Assembly: GCA_032173965.1 (NCBI GenBank)
Contig: CM063288.1
Location: 22,414,001-22,478,000, forward strand
Length of the DNA: 64,000 bases
Reading direction: 5' to 3'
Origin: Sitta carolinensis
Taxonomy: Eukaryota; Chordata; Aves; Passeriformes; Sittidae
Shown here in pieces: positions 22,401 through 34,520 of the stretch. Position 1 is the stretch's first letter. Every line of letters begins with the position of its first letter. The notes beneath the pieces are model-generated. The model saw only the letters and a list, made by a program, of their open reading frames with translations. It did not search any database and had not been told where the DNA came from. The position numbers and the translations under genes were made by a program.

Positions 22401-25400
22401 CCAGAGACACAGTGTAAGTTAAATTTTGGTGACAAAAGAAGAAAGATTTCAGTTGTTGGATGAAGCAGAGCAAATGCAGACTGAACTGTAAGCTATAAAG
22501 TTCTGTCTCAGATTTCAGTGCATTAACAAACCTTACTTGCCTCATCTAGGGCCTTCACAAGACCCCTTTCCACAGGTTCAAGAGCCTCATCTAAGTTCAG
22601 GTCCAGGTTCCCACTCCTTGCCTGAGGTACACACTGTGTGTTCTTTTCCCTAGACTTACACCTGAATTGTTGCTTCAATTTCTCAGACTGACTTTCAGCT
22701 TGACTTGTTTGCTTTTGCCTCAGTCATCACTGTTCTATCAATAGGACTTGTTGCTGTGACTCCCTGCTGTGATTTCCTGGCTCAGGCACTGTAGGACTTG
22801 GCCCTGTCAGTGAAGTCGTTGCCTGGATTCTACTCTGACCACCCTTGGCTTCCTCATCCCAGAGGGAACAATTCGCCCTTCCTGCAACAGAGACAGGGGA
22901 GTTCTCCTCTGGGAATGCATCTTGGAGGAGAACCAATAAAGGAATTCTACATATCTGACAAGAGGAAGGAAAAGAACTGCGCTTCCCACTGTATTTCACC
23001 TCCTCCAATCCCTGGTTAGAAACAGAAAGATCTTCCCTTCAAGGATGTGAAAAGTATTTCATGAATTTCTGAAAGGAAAGCAAAGGTAATTGAACACTTG
23101 GAGTCTCTATATTGCTGGCAGTCATGCAAAAAGTTACTGGCAAACTGCATGGGAAAGCATACAGTAAATGAATGCCAAGAAGTAAAAATAAAAAATAATG
23201 GCAATTCAAACTTATTCAGTTTCCATAGTATCAGAAATATTGGTGAACAGGACACATTATTTACCTGATGTAGGATCTTCAGTAGCATATCACCCTTTTT
23301 ATCATGCCCCTGTGAAATATTACTATAAAATAGTTGCCTACATCTAAAAATCCACACAAAACCAAAAAACCCTCAAACCTAAACACAGTACATCCCCCAC
23401 ATGCCAGTATTTGAAGTTCATTGCTTTCATAGAGGGAATTGAATAGCCAGGAAGATGTCAAAAACTGAAGCTATATAAAGAACATATACTTACATACGAC
23501 CAGACATAACTGAAATCTAAAGTACACCACCTACAAACTGAGAAGTAGGTTTGAACTTGGCAGTACTGATAGTTCTGCAGTTATATTGTTCTGCTAAACA
23601 AGCTGACCATAAGTGACCAGAAGAAGATCCTCACAGCTTATACATGTGCAAAAATAAAGACCAGAAGATAGAAGCGATAAAAGTGCTCCACCTCTTTCAG
23701 CTCAAGCAAATAGGTTTTGCTTTTCCAACTGATGGTAAAATAGAAACTGAAAAATATTCAGATCAACTCTTAAAACTGAAGAAAAAAAGGAGGATTTTGC
23801 TTCGTCTTTTGACACAGGTCAGGTCACTAGAAGTCTCTTCCCATGAGATATGGAGTGGCCGCACATTTACTCTGAAATAGTTTTTATAGTATCTGGGAGT
23901 TGTTCTGAGGCTTGCTTGACTGAGGATTGATGCCTGGGTCTGTTGACCTCCACTGGGATGGAAATACTGGTTATATCTCTCCTGGCCTGTCCCCATTCCA
24001 AACATCCTTCTACACAGTCAAGTGACATTTTATTCCATTCCATTTATTTTGTAAAGACCAAAAGCTTTGACCAGAGTGTGGGAGAACTCTGTATTTTTAT
24101 CCTTCTCAGACCTTAGCACACAACCCACAAAACAAAAAGAGGTGAAATTACTTGTTTGCTTCTTTTATGAAGAACAAAAGACTTCACAGATGTCGATCTG
24201 TCAGTTATTTTCCTTGTTAAATGTCAACATATATTTGAGGTTACTAATAATGCAATACCCAGGTAAAATTCAAAATAAAATAAATTTTTTAAAAAGCACA
24301 TTTGACAGACAGTCCCCATCTATTTCCAACCTCCTTAAAGTAGCCTTTTTCCTTTGTCCCCAAATTATTTTCTTCTGTTGTTCATATTGTTACTTGTCAT
24401 TACAAACACAATTCCTGTTTCCTTTCTGACAGAAGCCAAAGAAGCTTGGTTTAAAGATATATGTTACAAAACCAGGACTTCCAAGGTGTACAGTCTCTGT
24501 ATTAAGAGTACCTGTAGCCAGAACAAGGACTAAAGTTAATACCTGTGACAGGGAAACCCTTCTTCTCCTGACTAGGGCCCACTCTTTCTACAAAGTAAAT
24601 AGTCCAAAATTTATTTGCCTCTTTTTGATTGTTCTTATTGATATTTAATGCAAGAGAATGTTGCACACTGTTTGTTTAGAAATATGAATTACAAAATAAA
24701 ATAGAAAACAAAAAATTAAATAGCCAAGATGATCATCTTTCAAACAAGCATACTGGAAAGATGTTCTATCACATTCTCTCCTCTGTGGCCAAATTAATTT
24801 TAAAATAATAAAGTTCCTAGAAGTTCCTCTGTAAATTATTAACTTTACAAAATATCTAAAATATGTATCAACTACAACTGTCGCACTAGGTCTCTGTTCA
24901 CGTTCCTGTGCTGGGAATATAAACAGCATTCATACATTTTCTTAAACGTACAGATTTAATCTCAAAGACTTGTCTCTCTGTTCATTTTGTCTCAAACCAG
25001 AAACCTTACCCAAGCAGTTCCTCATGAGCTGAGGTCAGTGTGAGGTTTAGGACTTACCACATGATATATTCAGGTTTGTGCTTTCAATTTACTGTATAGT
25101 AATTTTAATTCTTTAATATCAGATTATATCAATATAGTTGCACGCATTCCCTCTAATAATTCAAATCAGCCAGCCATGTATTGCTTTTTCTATTTCTCCT
25201 AAAATGATTACATTTACATGCTACCAATTCATTAACATAACTCACAATAGCAAGAGATAAGAGGGGAAAATTGATACAACTAATGAAATAATGACAATGA
25301 AATCATTCCCTCAAAGCCCTGCATTTTTAGCAAAGTTTTTGCTATGTGGTGAAGCAAAACTACAGCTGTCAAAAATATGGCATCCCAACGCCTTTAACAA

Positions 25401-26480
25401 ATTTTAAAAATCCCATCTGCAGGCAATGCAGTGCAGACAAACAGATGTCGCAGAAGTACAAAGCCCAAAGAAGAAAAAATGGTTTGATAGTTCTAAGGTT
25501 TATATGTCTGAAAAAAGATAACATATGTTTCTCCGATGAAGAAAGCCTGTGAAATGTAACAATTGCTAATGTTTATAAATAGCTATTGAATGACTAATGC
25601 ACACTTAATACCTGCATTCATTACTGTTTTGAGTTTCCTAAGGAACAGTAAGTAGATCAATTAGAGAGGACTACAAGTTCAGCATCTTTCTGTGTAGCAT
25701 TAGTTGTTTAGTTTAACTGGAGAAGGTCCCTACACTATCTTTAATCTGCTTGTGGGGTTTTTCTTCCCCTGTCCAAGAACTCTCATTAAAGTGAACTCTT
25801 CTGAAATATGCAATGCTGGCTACCTTGGTCCCACTTGCTAATGGTCCTGAATTGATTCCTAATTAGTTGCAGTTTTGGTCAGAATCCCATTAAAATAGCT
25901 GACTGTTCCAACAGGAAAGAAGGAAAAGGCTGATGTTCTGCTGTAGCTGCTGAGACTGGGGGTGAACTTGCACCCACGATGGCAGGCAAAATGCACTGAG
26001 ATTCAAATCACGCTCTGTGTCCTGGTTTGAACAGAAGCCTTCATACTGTAATTTATTCTCCATCTATAAAATATGATGAAGAAATGCATCAGATGCTGTT
26101 AGAAAAATTGCATTATTCCAATATTCTTCTAGTCTCTTCTTAAGGAAAAGAAAGGATACTAATTCAGAAGAATAGGAAAGCTTTTTAATAAATAACTGAT
26201 ATTTTTTCTGTATAATTTTAATTGGTATATATGTTCTAGCCCTCTGTTTATATTCTAGAAAGCCTCTGGGAAGCTAAAGATTATATTTTCATGTTTTTCT
26301 TCCAAATGACTGAATATTGCTACGAACTACAGAATATTTTTGTTAATGAAGTGAATCAGTGATCATTGTGCAGCTATTGCTTTATTATTTGAGTTTAATT
26401 ATAGAAAATTGAGGTATCAAGAAAAATATGCTCTTTTAAAGCACTATCTGGAGCAAGTATCCCTGTTGTTAGGGAAAAGT
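19459..26480. other. Gene-free stretch
   Basis: A long A+T-rich interval with no recognised exon or RNA gene. It contains an (AT)8 run at 19886-19901 and a somewhat G+C-richer patch at about 22740-22960. Open frames reach 120 codons (24067-24429) but are low in sequence character and match no family I know. No interspersed repeat was recognised. Confidence 0.55.
19886..19901. repeat. (AT)8 microsatellite
   Basis: Eight uninterrupted AT units, followed by further A/T-only sequence to about 19915. Self-complementary and likely to vary in length between individuals. Confidence 0.85.
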
Positions 26481-26780
26481 GATGTCACGTGAGCGGCTTT
26501 TGTATTCAGCAGCAATAATTCACTGCCTGCATGGGGGGATTGATCCCAGCTATGGTATCCCCAAAGGAGCCTCCACTAGGAATGGGCTCACATACTTTGA
26601 TCTGTAGATTAACATGAGCAGGATCAGAAGCCTTTGTCTCTTGTAAACATCCTATGTCCCTAAATTTGTATCCAGCAAAAGGCTGAGTCTTGTGTTTATT
26701 TGGGTAATGAATTGCAGTAATTAATGCATGCATTGATTCCTCTACTGAGTCTCCCCTAAAGGCCATTTCCATTTTTAATT
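26481..26780. other. Candidate conserved element with E-box and 88-codon frame
   Basis: The left edge holds a CACGTG E-box (26486-26491) next to a CRE-like TGATGTCA. The right part holds the perfect palindrome AATGCATGCATT (26723-26734). On the minus strand an ATG at 26772 with a favourable context (A at -3, G at +4) opens an 88-codon frame ending at 26506, with an in-frame stop just upstream. The peptide is mixed in composition, without signal peptide or recognised domain. Frames of this size also arise by chance here. Either a conserved non-coding element or a small ORF is possible, and I favour non-coding. Confidence 0.25.
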
Positions 26781-28059
26781 TATAGAAAATGCATACAATT
26801 CCTTTAATCAGAGCACAGTCTGGAATCTATAATAAACACTCAATGAAAAAAAAAATAAAGAAAATAGAAGTGAGATTACTGAGCAGGATTTAGGTAGGAA
26901 TTTAGGTAGACAGAAGTTGTATTTAACGTTGTATTAAAAGACAGCTACATAGTAAGGAGTATAAGAATATGTATCTGGAATTTTCAGGGCAGATTCAAAC
27001 CTATAAACAGAGAAGCAGAAATCCTATTATTTTATTGAACAGATTTTCACTCACTTCAGGGCTCAGTTTAGTCCCTAACACACGAATGTATATTTCTGTC
27101 ACATATTTCTACTAAAAGGATGTTTCAATGCTGTCTTTTTCTTAGTCTGTTAGGGCCTTTGCACCAAAAAAGACCCTACCATTTACTAAATACTCTTGAG
27201 GGAGAAAGATTCAAAGGAAAAACATGGCTTCATTTGTTAATTGAGAATATTTCTTACTTGCTAAGTGCCAAAACTGTACTCAGAATCATACAAGATATAA
27301 AATGCAAACAGCCTTCCCTTCACAGTCCTTCAGCCCAAAAGCAGTTTTTAGCATTCCAAACATTCCGTGATCTTAAACTGGATCATTCTCAAACAATATG
27401 GCTTCAGAACAAAGCAAAAATCAAGTGCAAACCAAATAACACAGCTGATAATGAAATAAATAAATAGCAAAACAAATTATATTAGATTTTTTTATTATTT
27501 CCTGCAGTACTTTCAGACACTAAGATTATAATTTTCCTTGTTTGGGAAATGCCTGCCTTGTATCATACAGTTCTTTATATATATAACATTTCCATATACA
27601 TACTGAAATGTGTATAAAATTTGCCTGGGGAAGTATGAAAATACAACATTATAAATACACAGCAAGGCAGATGATGTTGTGCTGAGGAATGCAATCTAAT
27701 ATTTTTCTGAAATGTACAGGTGATATAAATTAGAAAATACCCCACGGTATGTATGCAGCATAAAGGACACAGAAAGAAAGACTGATTTGGAAGCACACAC
27801 AAACTAAAGGAATACCTGATTAACCTTTCACTGACTCCTGGTCCACGTGATGCAAAGCTTGCCTTCCTCCTAGAGTGATGGCTTTAGAAGAAGATGTTAA
27901 ATTTAACCTCTGGCGCAATGATAAATTGACAATAAAAAATTCAATGGCTTGGTAATTACCAATCACTTTGGACATCGGCAACATTTTTCAGTTCTGTCAG
28001 TGTTCATTGGCACAAAAGCTTCAGCTGAAATTCTCTCGATCTCCCTCTTTTTAACTTTG
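26781..28059. other. Gene-free stretch
   Basis: Ordinary A+T-rich DNA. The 115-codon + strand frame at 27120-27467 has no recognisable domain. No repeat was identified. Confidence 0.6.
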
Positions 28060-28300
28060 TTTTCATGATGCAGATTAAATCTGCCACCCTATTACTGATT
28101 CATTTTCCTAATTTTTCATGTCTGCACCATGCCCCAGCTGCACTAGGCTGATAATTGTGGAGCCCAGCCCTGATGATTAACATCAGAAGAATTAATTATG
28201 CCTGCCATTAAAATTCCAGGTTGCACATGGTGATCAAGAAAAATTAAGTTTCTCTAGGCCTCTAAATCATTTCACCTTTGAGGAGAATGATAGTGACTCG
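28060..28300. other. Candidate conserved non-coding element (homeodomain-rich)
   Basis: About 240 bp of complex sequence free of simple repeats, with a TAATTA homeodomain core (28193-28198), a CTGATG/CATCAG hairpin with a 5-nt loop near 28170, and CAGCTG and TGATTAA words. Such a mix is typical of developmental enhancers. No coding frame is present. Conservation cannot be tested from one sequence. Confidence 0.3.
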
Positions 28301-31300
28301 ACAGCTAAACTGCAGTCTGCGTTCCAGAAAAGGTCTAAACCACACACCCTTTGTATACATCCCTAAATGCCTTCCTAGTTCTTCTTACTGGTTTGTTCCA
28401 CCTTGCTAAAAAGATTTACTGCTCTCAAATAAAGACAACTAAAGTATCTAGCTGATTGCTTGATTTCAATATAAACAATCTTTTTTTGCTTCTTTCTGAA
28501 ACTCTTTGAGGAGTATCTATTATAATAATTTCCAGGTCAAGGCATCACACAGAGAATGGAAGATCCAGGAACAGAACTAATTTCATAGAATTGGTAGTCC
28601 CAGTTATAAACTGAAGGGAAATTATTATTTTAGTACTATATAAGGACAATTATTTTCTCAGAAATAAATTGATAATGAAACAAAACGAGATTCCTAAGAT
28701 CTTTAGGCTAAATGGTAATGAATAAGGAAAAGCCTGTTGACTGACTCATTTCAAAATAGACTTTTGCATGTGAAACTCAAAACATTTTTAGTCTAGCCTA
28801 AGGTATGACATTTACTAGAGCCATAAAGAGTAAGATTATATGAGTTTATCATGTTCTTTTCCCACACTATCCTTCATTTTTAAATTACCATAATTACATA
28901 TATTACAGGCTTAGCTTAGAAGACTGTGATGAGAAGTCATATTTTGATGAACTCATGTAAATATCTCATTTAAAATTATAAATATCACAAAGAGTAGGCA
29001 TAAACTGAGGATCATATCTGCTTCCCTTCCTATGTTTAGGCAGTACCACTACAGCAAAACTATTTAGATGTGGATATTCTTGTTAGCTTTTATAGGTGAC
29101 AGATTTCTAGAATAAACTTAACAGAATTGGACCAAAGAGCAGCACAAGAGCAATTATCTTCCCTATAAAATATGTTATAAAATAGGAATAGTCAGTGCAT
29201 TTAGAGATTAACTTCTACGGGAAGTCATGTGCATGGCGAAATAAGAGAAAGACCCTTCAATTTAAAACTTAAATCCTTGAGTTTAACGTGAACATCACTG
29301 CTGTAGCTCAAGGATATTGTATTCTATATAAAATAGGCCATTTAGACCTTGTGAGGACTTTATTGCACTCTCTCACGAATGACAACTAGCATAGTATTCG
29401 TGATTAAATGAACATTTATTGTATTTGTAACAGTATTCCAGGAATGCTATAAAATGAAGCATGAAGTCATCCATTTAAACATTTTTAAAACATGTCTTAA
29501 CTAAAAGCATTGAAAGTATCTCCTTACAAGACTTATGGTTAAATCCAAAACCTTTTTCTTTCTGCCCCAGGGCACAGATAACTCAAATATACCAAGACTT
29601 GGCAAATCACAGATGTCTCCCCAGAGATTTAAGAAAACAGTCAAGCACGTTGTCAAAAGCCTGTGAAATAAGGTGAGAGAAGTCTGAATATACTTACCGG
29701 TCTTGTCTGTTTCTAACATCTGTGAAGATAGAGCAAATGGAGTCCTAAAAGGGAAAGACATGACAAACAACACTAAGACATGGATTCAAAACACTGGTGT
29801 AAGATTGTCAAATTAGACCAGCATTCAGAACCATAAATTCCAATTTTAGCAAGCATGACTATCAGTCAATATATTTAGGTGATAAAAGGTTAATCACAGA
29901 CTTAATTTTAAGACTTCAAACAGGTCTGATTTCAGCATTTGTCCTGTCAATTTTCCATACTTTCTGATCTGTATCAACTCAGTACAATCAGAGGCAACAT
30001 TTCAGTGTGACACAAAGATCATGGAGGGCAACAAAGGGAAATAATACACTTTGAATCCTAACGGGCTTACAATTATATAGAGATGTTGCACTTATGGAGC
30101 TGGATATATCTGTCTCCAATATGAAATAAAAATTCCTTCTTCAATGCAGGCAAAGGAGAGGAAAGGCCTTTTTCTATTACTGCTTCTGAGTACCAGTTCA
30201 AGTACTCCAGTCTTCCTCACATGAATAACCACGGACTCCAAGAAGATCACTTGTGTTTCTAAGGATAATGTTAGTAGATCCATTTACTATTAGAAAGTCA
30301 AAAAGAACAACTAGCATTTTATACACACAAATTCTGTTCTTATTTTTCTACTGACCACAATGAAGGGTACCATTCATAATAATTCCAGACTTATTTCCAG
30401 TCAATTCTTAAAAAGAAAGAAAAGAGGATGATTTGGTGTACATCTTCCATTCTATGCTAATCAGATCTGGGGTCAATCTCCCTGTCACTGTAATTTAACT
30501 TGTGGCATATCTGCCTAAAATGTAACACAATGCATTCAGCATGTATTTTTCTAAGTGTAAATCCAGAAACACATATACATTCAAGCACATACCAACAAAG
30601 TTTAGCCACATATTTATGGGGCATTTGTAATCACAAACTGCCTGAGGGTGCTCAGGTGTCAGGTCCTTTTCCAATAATGGTGCAGCAGGCCAGCGAGATT
30701 CCCTGACTAATCTAAGTCATGAGACAACATCTTCCCCACCAGACTTGCAGAAACTGGCAGATTACAGTGCAGCAGCCTGTTACAATCTGAGTGCCATGGG
30801 CTGGTCACTGCAAGGATGTTCTGGCTCTGTGGCTGCCATCCTACACATCCCAGCTGTTAAACTGCCAGGTGTAAGTAGGTTTTCATACTACAGACCTCTT
30901 CCCAGCTCTCCATTCAGGGAAAAGGATATAAATTTGGAACATAACATTTTGTTTCACCACTCAAATCCATATTTATAGCCTCATTGGATTTGATCCTTTC
31001 TCAAGGATTTCTCTGTCCTAAAGAAGTTTAAGTCTTCCTACTGTCCTACTGACAGGTCACTGTCTGATTCTACCATCTTTCACCTGGTATGTCCAGGAGA
31101 ACTCCCAGCTGATTCAGATGGCAACTAGAGCCAGCTGATATCACTTCCATGGTTGTAACAGTCCAAGGAGATTGTTAATTCTTTGGGGTGCAGATGGCTA
31201 TTTCTGCAAGGTAGGGCAATGTTCACATCCCAGAAAAAAATGGTTTAAGCACACAGAGTTAATTTTATATTCCTGATACACTTATAACTTGCTAATCACT

Positions 31301-33629
31301 TTTTATACAATTAAACACTGGTTCATAAAATCTCATGCAACTGGTCAGAGGCAGGGTTCTTATTAATAAACTGTCACTACCTGCACAGGATCTCTTTTAA
31401 AATGCAAAAAGTAAAATGGCATTTACTTAGGTCAGCCCATTTTGTCAGCAAGATCTGGTGGGATGATTCACACAAAAGAAGATTTCGGCAAAACAGATCC
31501 ACGACATTTTTGGTTTCAGATCTCCAGGGAAGACTTTGGAAATAGCAAAGTGCCAGGAACTACTTTTTTGGCAATTATCAGAATAAGGATAACTAAATGG
31601 GAAAAAACCCAAAAATTTTTTTACAGAACTATACTTAAAATATTACGCTTTGCAAGTAATGATATTGCTTAAGAAAGAAGCGAACAAAAAACCCCAACAC
31701 CAGAAGCAGTGATTAATAACATTTCAGTTTGTTATGCTTTCATTTGTTGAGGACCTGCTATCTTAGTCAATATTTCATCCCTGGAGATTTCCCTTTTCAC
31801 ATGTTACTAATCCATTCTTCAGGTTTGGAGAACTAGCCACTAGTTTTAAAGTCTCTAATTCCTTCCATATTACATCATCACCTATGTTTCATTATAAAAT
31901 ACATTAATATTGAAAAATTAGTAACTATCCTCCCTATGCTATAAAAGAACAAAATTAGCAAACTAATGGCAATCTAATAATTTCTGGTTTTAGCCCGTAA
32001 CTTACAAAAATCTGACATTCACTGTCTATGCATTTTTCTGCTCTGAAGAAAACTGCATGACTTCTGTATTGGTTTACCCTTATCTGACCTTCCATAAAAT
32101 ACAATTACTTTTTCCTAAATAATAATTTTTCATAGTCTCTGCAGTTTTTGTTAAAAACATCTTCTGGAATGCAAATAGATCTAGAAACTTACAAAAAATC
32201 CTCACATTTTCTGCAGTGACTAGGCTCAATTCCTTGAGGGACTGATGGAGACAAAAAGACACCTTTCTCATGGCTTTTTCCTCTCGTCCTTATACTCAAC
32301 ATAACCAGGAGCAGTCAAAGGTCAGGGGACAAATGAGAGCTACTCAGCTAAGTGAGACTCTGCAAGTGACAAAGATAAATTGATATGCATGTGGGAAACT
32401 GAGATGGATGAAAAATGAAAAAGATGGTCCCACTCGTCTGGCACCTGTAACAGAAGAAAGAAAACCACATACCTTACTCTTACTATCTGTGTCAAAACTG
32501 TTTACAACATTTATGCTAAGACTGGATGAGAAAAATAGTGTGACATCTCTTGAAAATCAGAGGGTCGGGTATTTAGGTGTTTTCACAGGTTTTATTCAGA
32601 CACATAAATTCCAGGTTGTAGGATATATTGCAAAATAGATCATATACTTGAAATATCACTCATACATCAGGTTCTCTGTTGAAGAACTGGGTCTTCATAT
32701 GCAGATATGTTTTTGCAATCTTTCTGCAAGCAACCTCAGCTGAAGACCAAAGTTAGAAATCTCTCAGACTCAATCTTTTTGATGAAATTTGCAGGACTTC
32801 ATGATTTTAATATGGTCAAATTCTCCAAAACTCCTTTTAAATTCAAAAAGTTTGCTTGAGAGACAAAACCTTGGTGATTCAGCTGTGTTCAAGATTTGAT
32901 TCAGCTTTAATTTAATTAAAACAACTTTTCTCTTCATTAGTTGATACCCTAATAGAAGCAAATATTTGTACTCCTTTTAAGAATTGCCTCTTTCTGTGAG
33001 ATTTGGCTTCAGTAATATGGGTAGGACTCCAAATGATAAATAACCTGACTATTGAACAAATGGCAACATTTCACTCATGCAGAGCAGGAAAATTTAGCCC
33101 CCATGGGTTATGTTACAGGAAACTCCTTAAATCAAAATGTGGACACTCAATATTGAGGTGCATAAACTATAAGCTTTATTGATCATGTCTCTTGTGACTA
33201 TGCACTTCTACCATGCTAGAGACATAATTCTGCATGGGACTGATTTCCTTCAACTTTCACTTTAGAGTTCTCAGCATCTAAAAATATCATAAAATCCTAT
33301 TTCTGCACACATGTATCTCCAAAGAGCACGTGGAAGAATTCTCAAGGGTATTCTTTTTTTTCAGCTCTTCTGAAATCCTGGTCAGGCACCTAAGGCTCCT
33401 GAAGGAAATTAACGGATATGTTTTATGGTGGAGGAGGTTGCCTATTTGACATAAGCTGCATTAACAATATGAAACGTCTTTTAATAAGAAGCCAATGTAA
33501 TTTTGTTTTCTGATCTAGTACAATGCTAGCAATCCATTCTTACATATTTGCATGACTTTGCTTTATATCAATTTGAGTGACTATTTACGTGCCATGTATG
33601 CCGTGATGCTGAGTAGCTGCAGAAAAGGA
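28301..33629. other. Gene-free stretch
   Basis: A+T-rich DNA with no recognised exon, RNA gene or interspersed repeat. Open frames of 60-90 codons (for example 29501-29773 on the minus strand) have no recognisable similarity. A DR1-like nuclear-receptor word (AGTCAAAGGTCA, about 32313-32324) is present but isolated. Confidence 0.6.
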
Positions 33630-34520
33630 CAACCAGCGGAGGGTGAAGGGAGATGCCAAGTTTATAAACCAGTGTTTGTATTTACAATCAAGCTTTACTT
33701 TCAGGGGAAGCTTCTCTAGCAGACATAGGTGCAAATGCAGAACGTCACAGCTCTTTAACAGGCAACACCCTCACTGGCCCATTCCTGTAAATTCTCTGCA
33801 GTGGCATGTTTTATTGCCCTGGAAACACAACATGATGGCTATTTATTTAATTGCATGAGAAGCCCAGCCAAAGCAGGGTGTCTCATGTTTGGCGTGTTAG
33901 TTTCCTGCTTGCAAATTTACAATTTAGCACCGTTTGTGTTTTCAGAGTCTCCTTGTTAAAAGTGCAAGGGGCCCATTTCCCCAGATGAAGAACAACTGCT
34001 TTGTCTGCCTCCAAACAGCCAAAATCCCCCAAAAGGCACAGAGCAGCAGTGCAACCTGCTCTAAAGCTGGTGTGTGCCGCCCCTCCAGCCACTGATTAAC
34101 ATTCGACCTACTCTCCGAGCAGAGCTCTATATCCAGTTCAGTGTTTTCGCTGTCCTGTCCTTTCCTTCCCACCTCCCTCCTGATTTTGTAGACAGACAGC
34201 CGTAATGCGCAATAGAAGCATAAGTCTTTAAACTGAAAATGTCATCACTTAGGAATACAAGAGAGTGGTATGTGTCATGTATGTCTGCAAAATGCAGTTG
34301 CTGTCTGTTACAGTCTGTAGCAACTTTTAAATCTGTCATCACGGCATGAATTTCATGTTAAGCTCCTTCCCAGTGCTTTAGCCAGGAAGTAAAGGGGGGA
34401 ACATACTGTATCATTTATGGGCATGCTGGTGCTGGGTCAACCATGACATCACTCTCCACTCCACTGAGCTGTAATGAGGTGAAAAGGCAGCTTTAGAACA
34501 ACATAGCACTTTATTTATTA
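33630..34520. other. Candidate enhancer / conserved non-coding cluster
   Basis: Nearly 900 bp of comparatively G+C-richer, repeat-free sequence with scattered CpGs (about six between 34070 and 34215), including ACATTCGACC, CTCCGAGC and GCCGTAATGCGCAATAG. The several open frames on the minus strand between 33883 and 34342 overlap each other in different frames, which argues that the lack of stops reflects base composition rather than coding. The texture fits a conserved regulatory block. Confidence 0.3.

Noticed and set aside
26015..26035. TGTCCTGGTTTGAACAG resembling the start of bird endogenous-retrovirus LTRs
   Set aside because: Only about 16 bases match. There is no LTR body, no paired LTR and no internal retroviral sequence around it.
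32313..32324. AGTCAAAGGTCA, a DR1-like nuclear-receptor word
   Set aside because: One half-site is imperfect, and such words are common by chance.
33380..33410. AGGCACCTAAGGCTCCT phrase resembling part of a palindromic MITE
   Set aside because: Too short, with no second arm.
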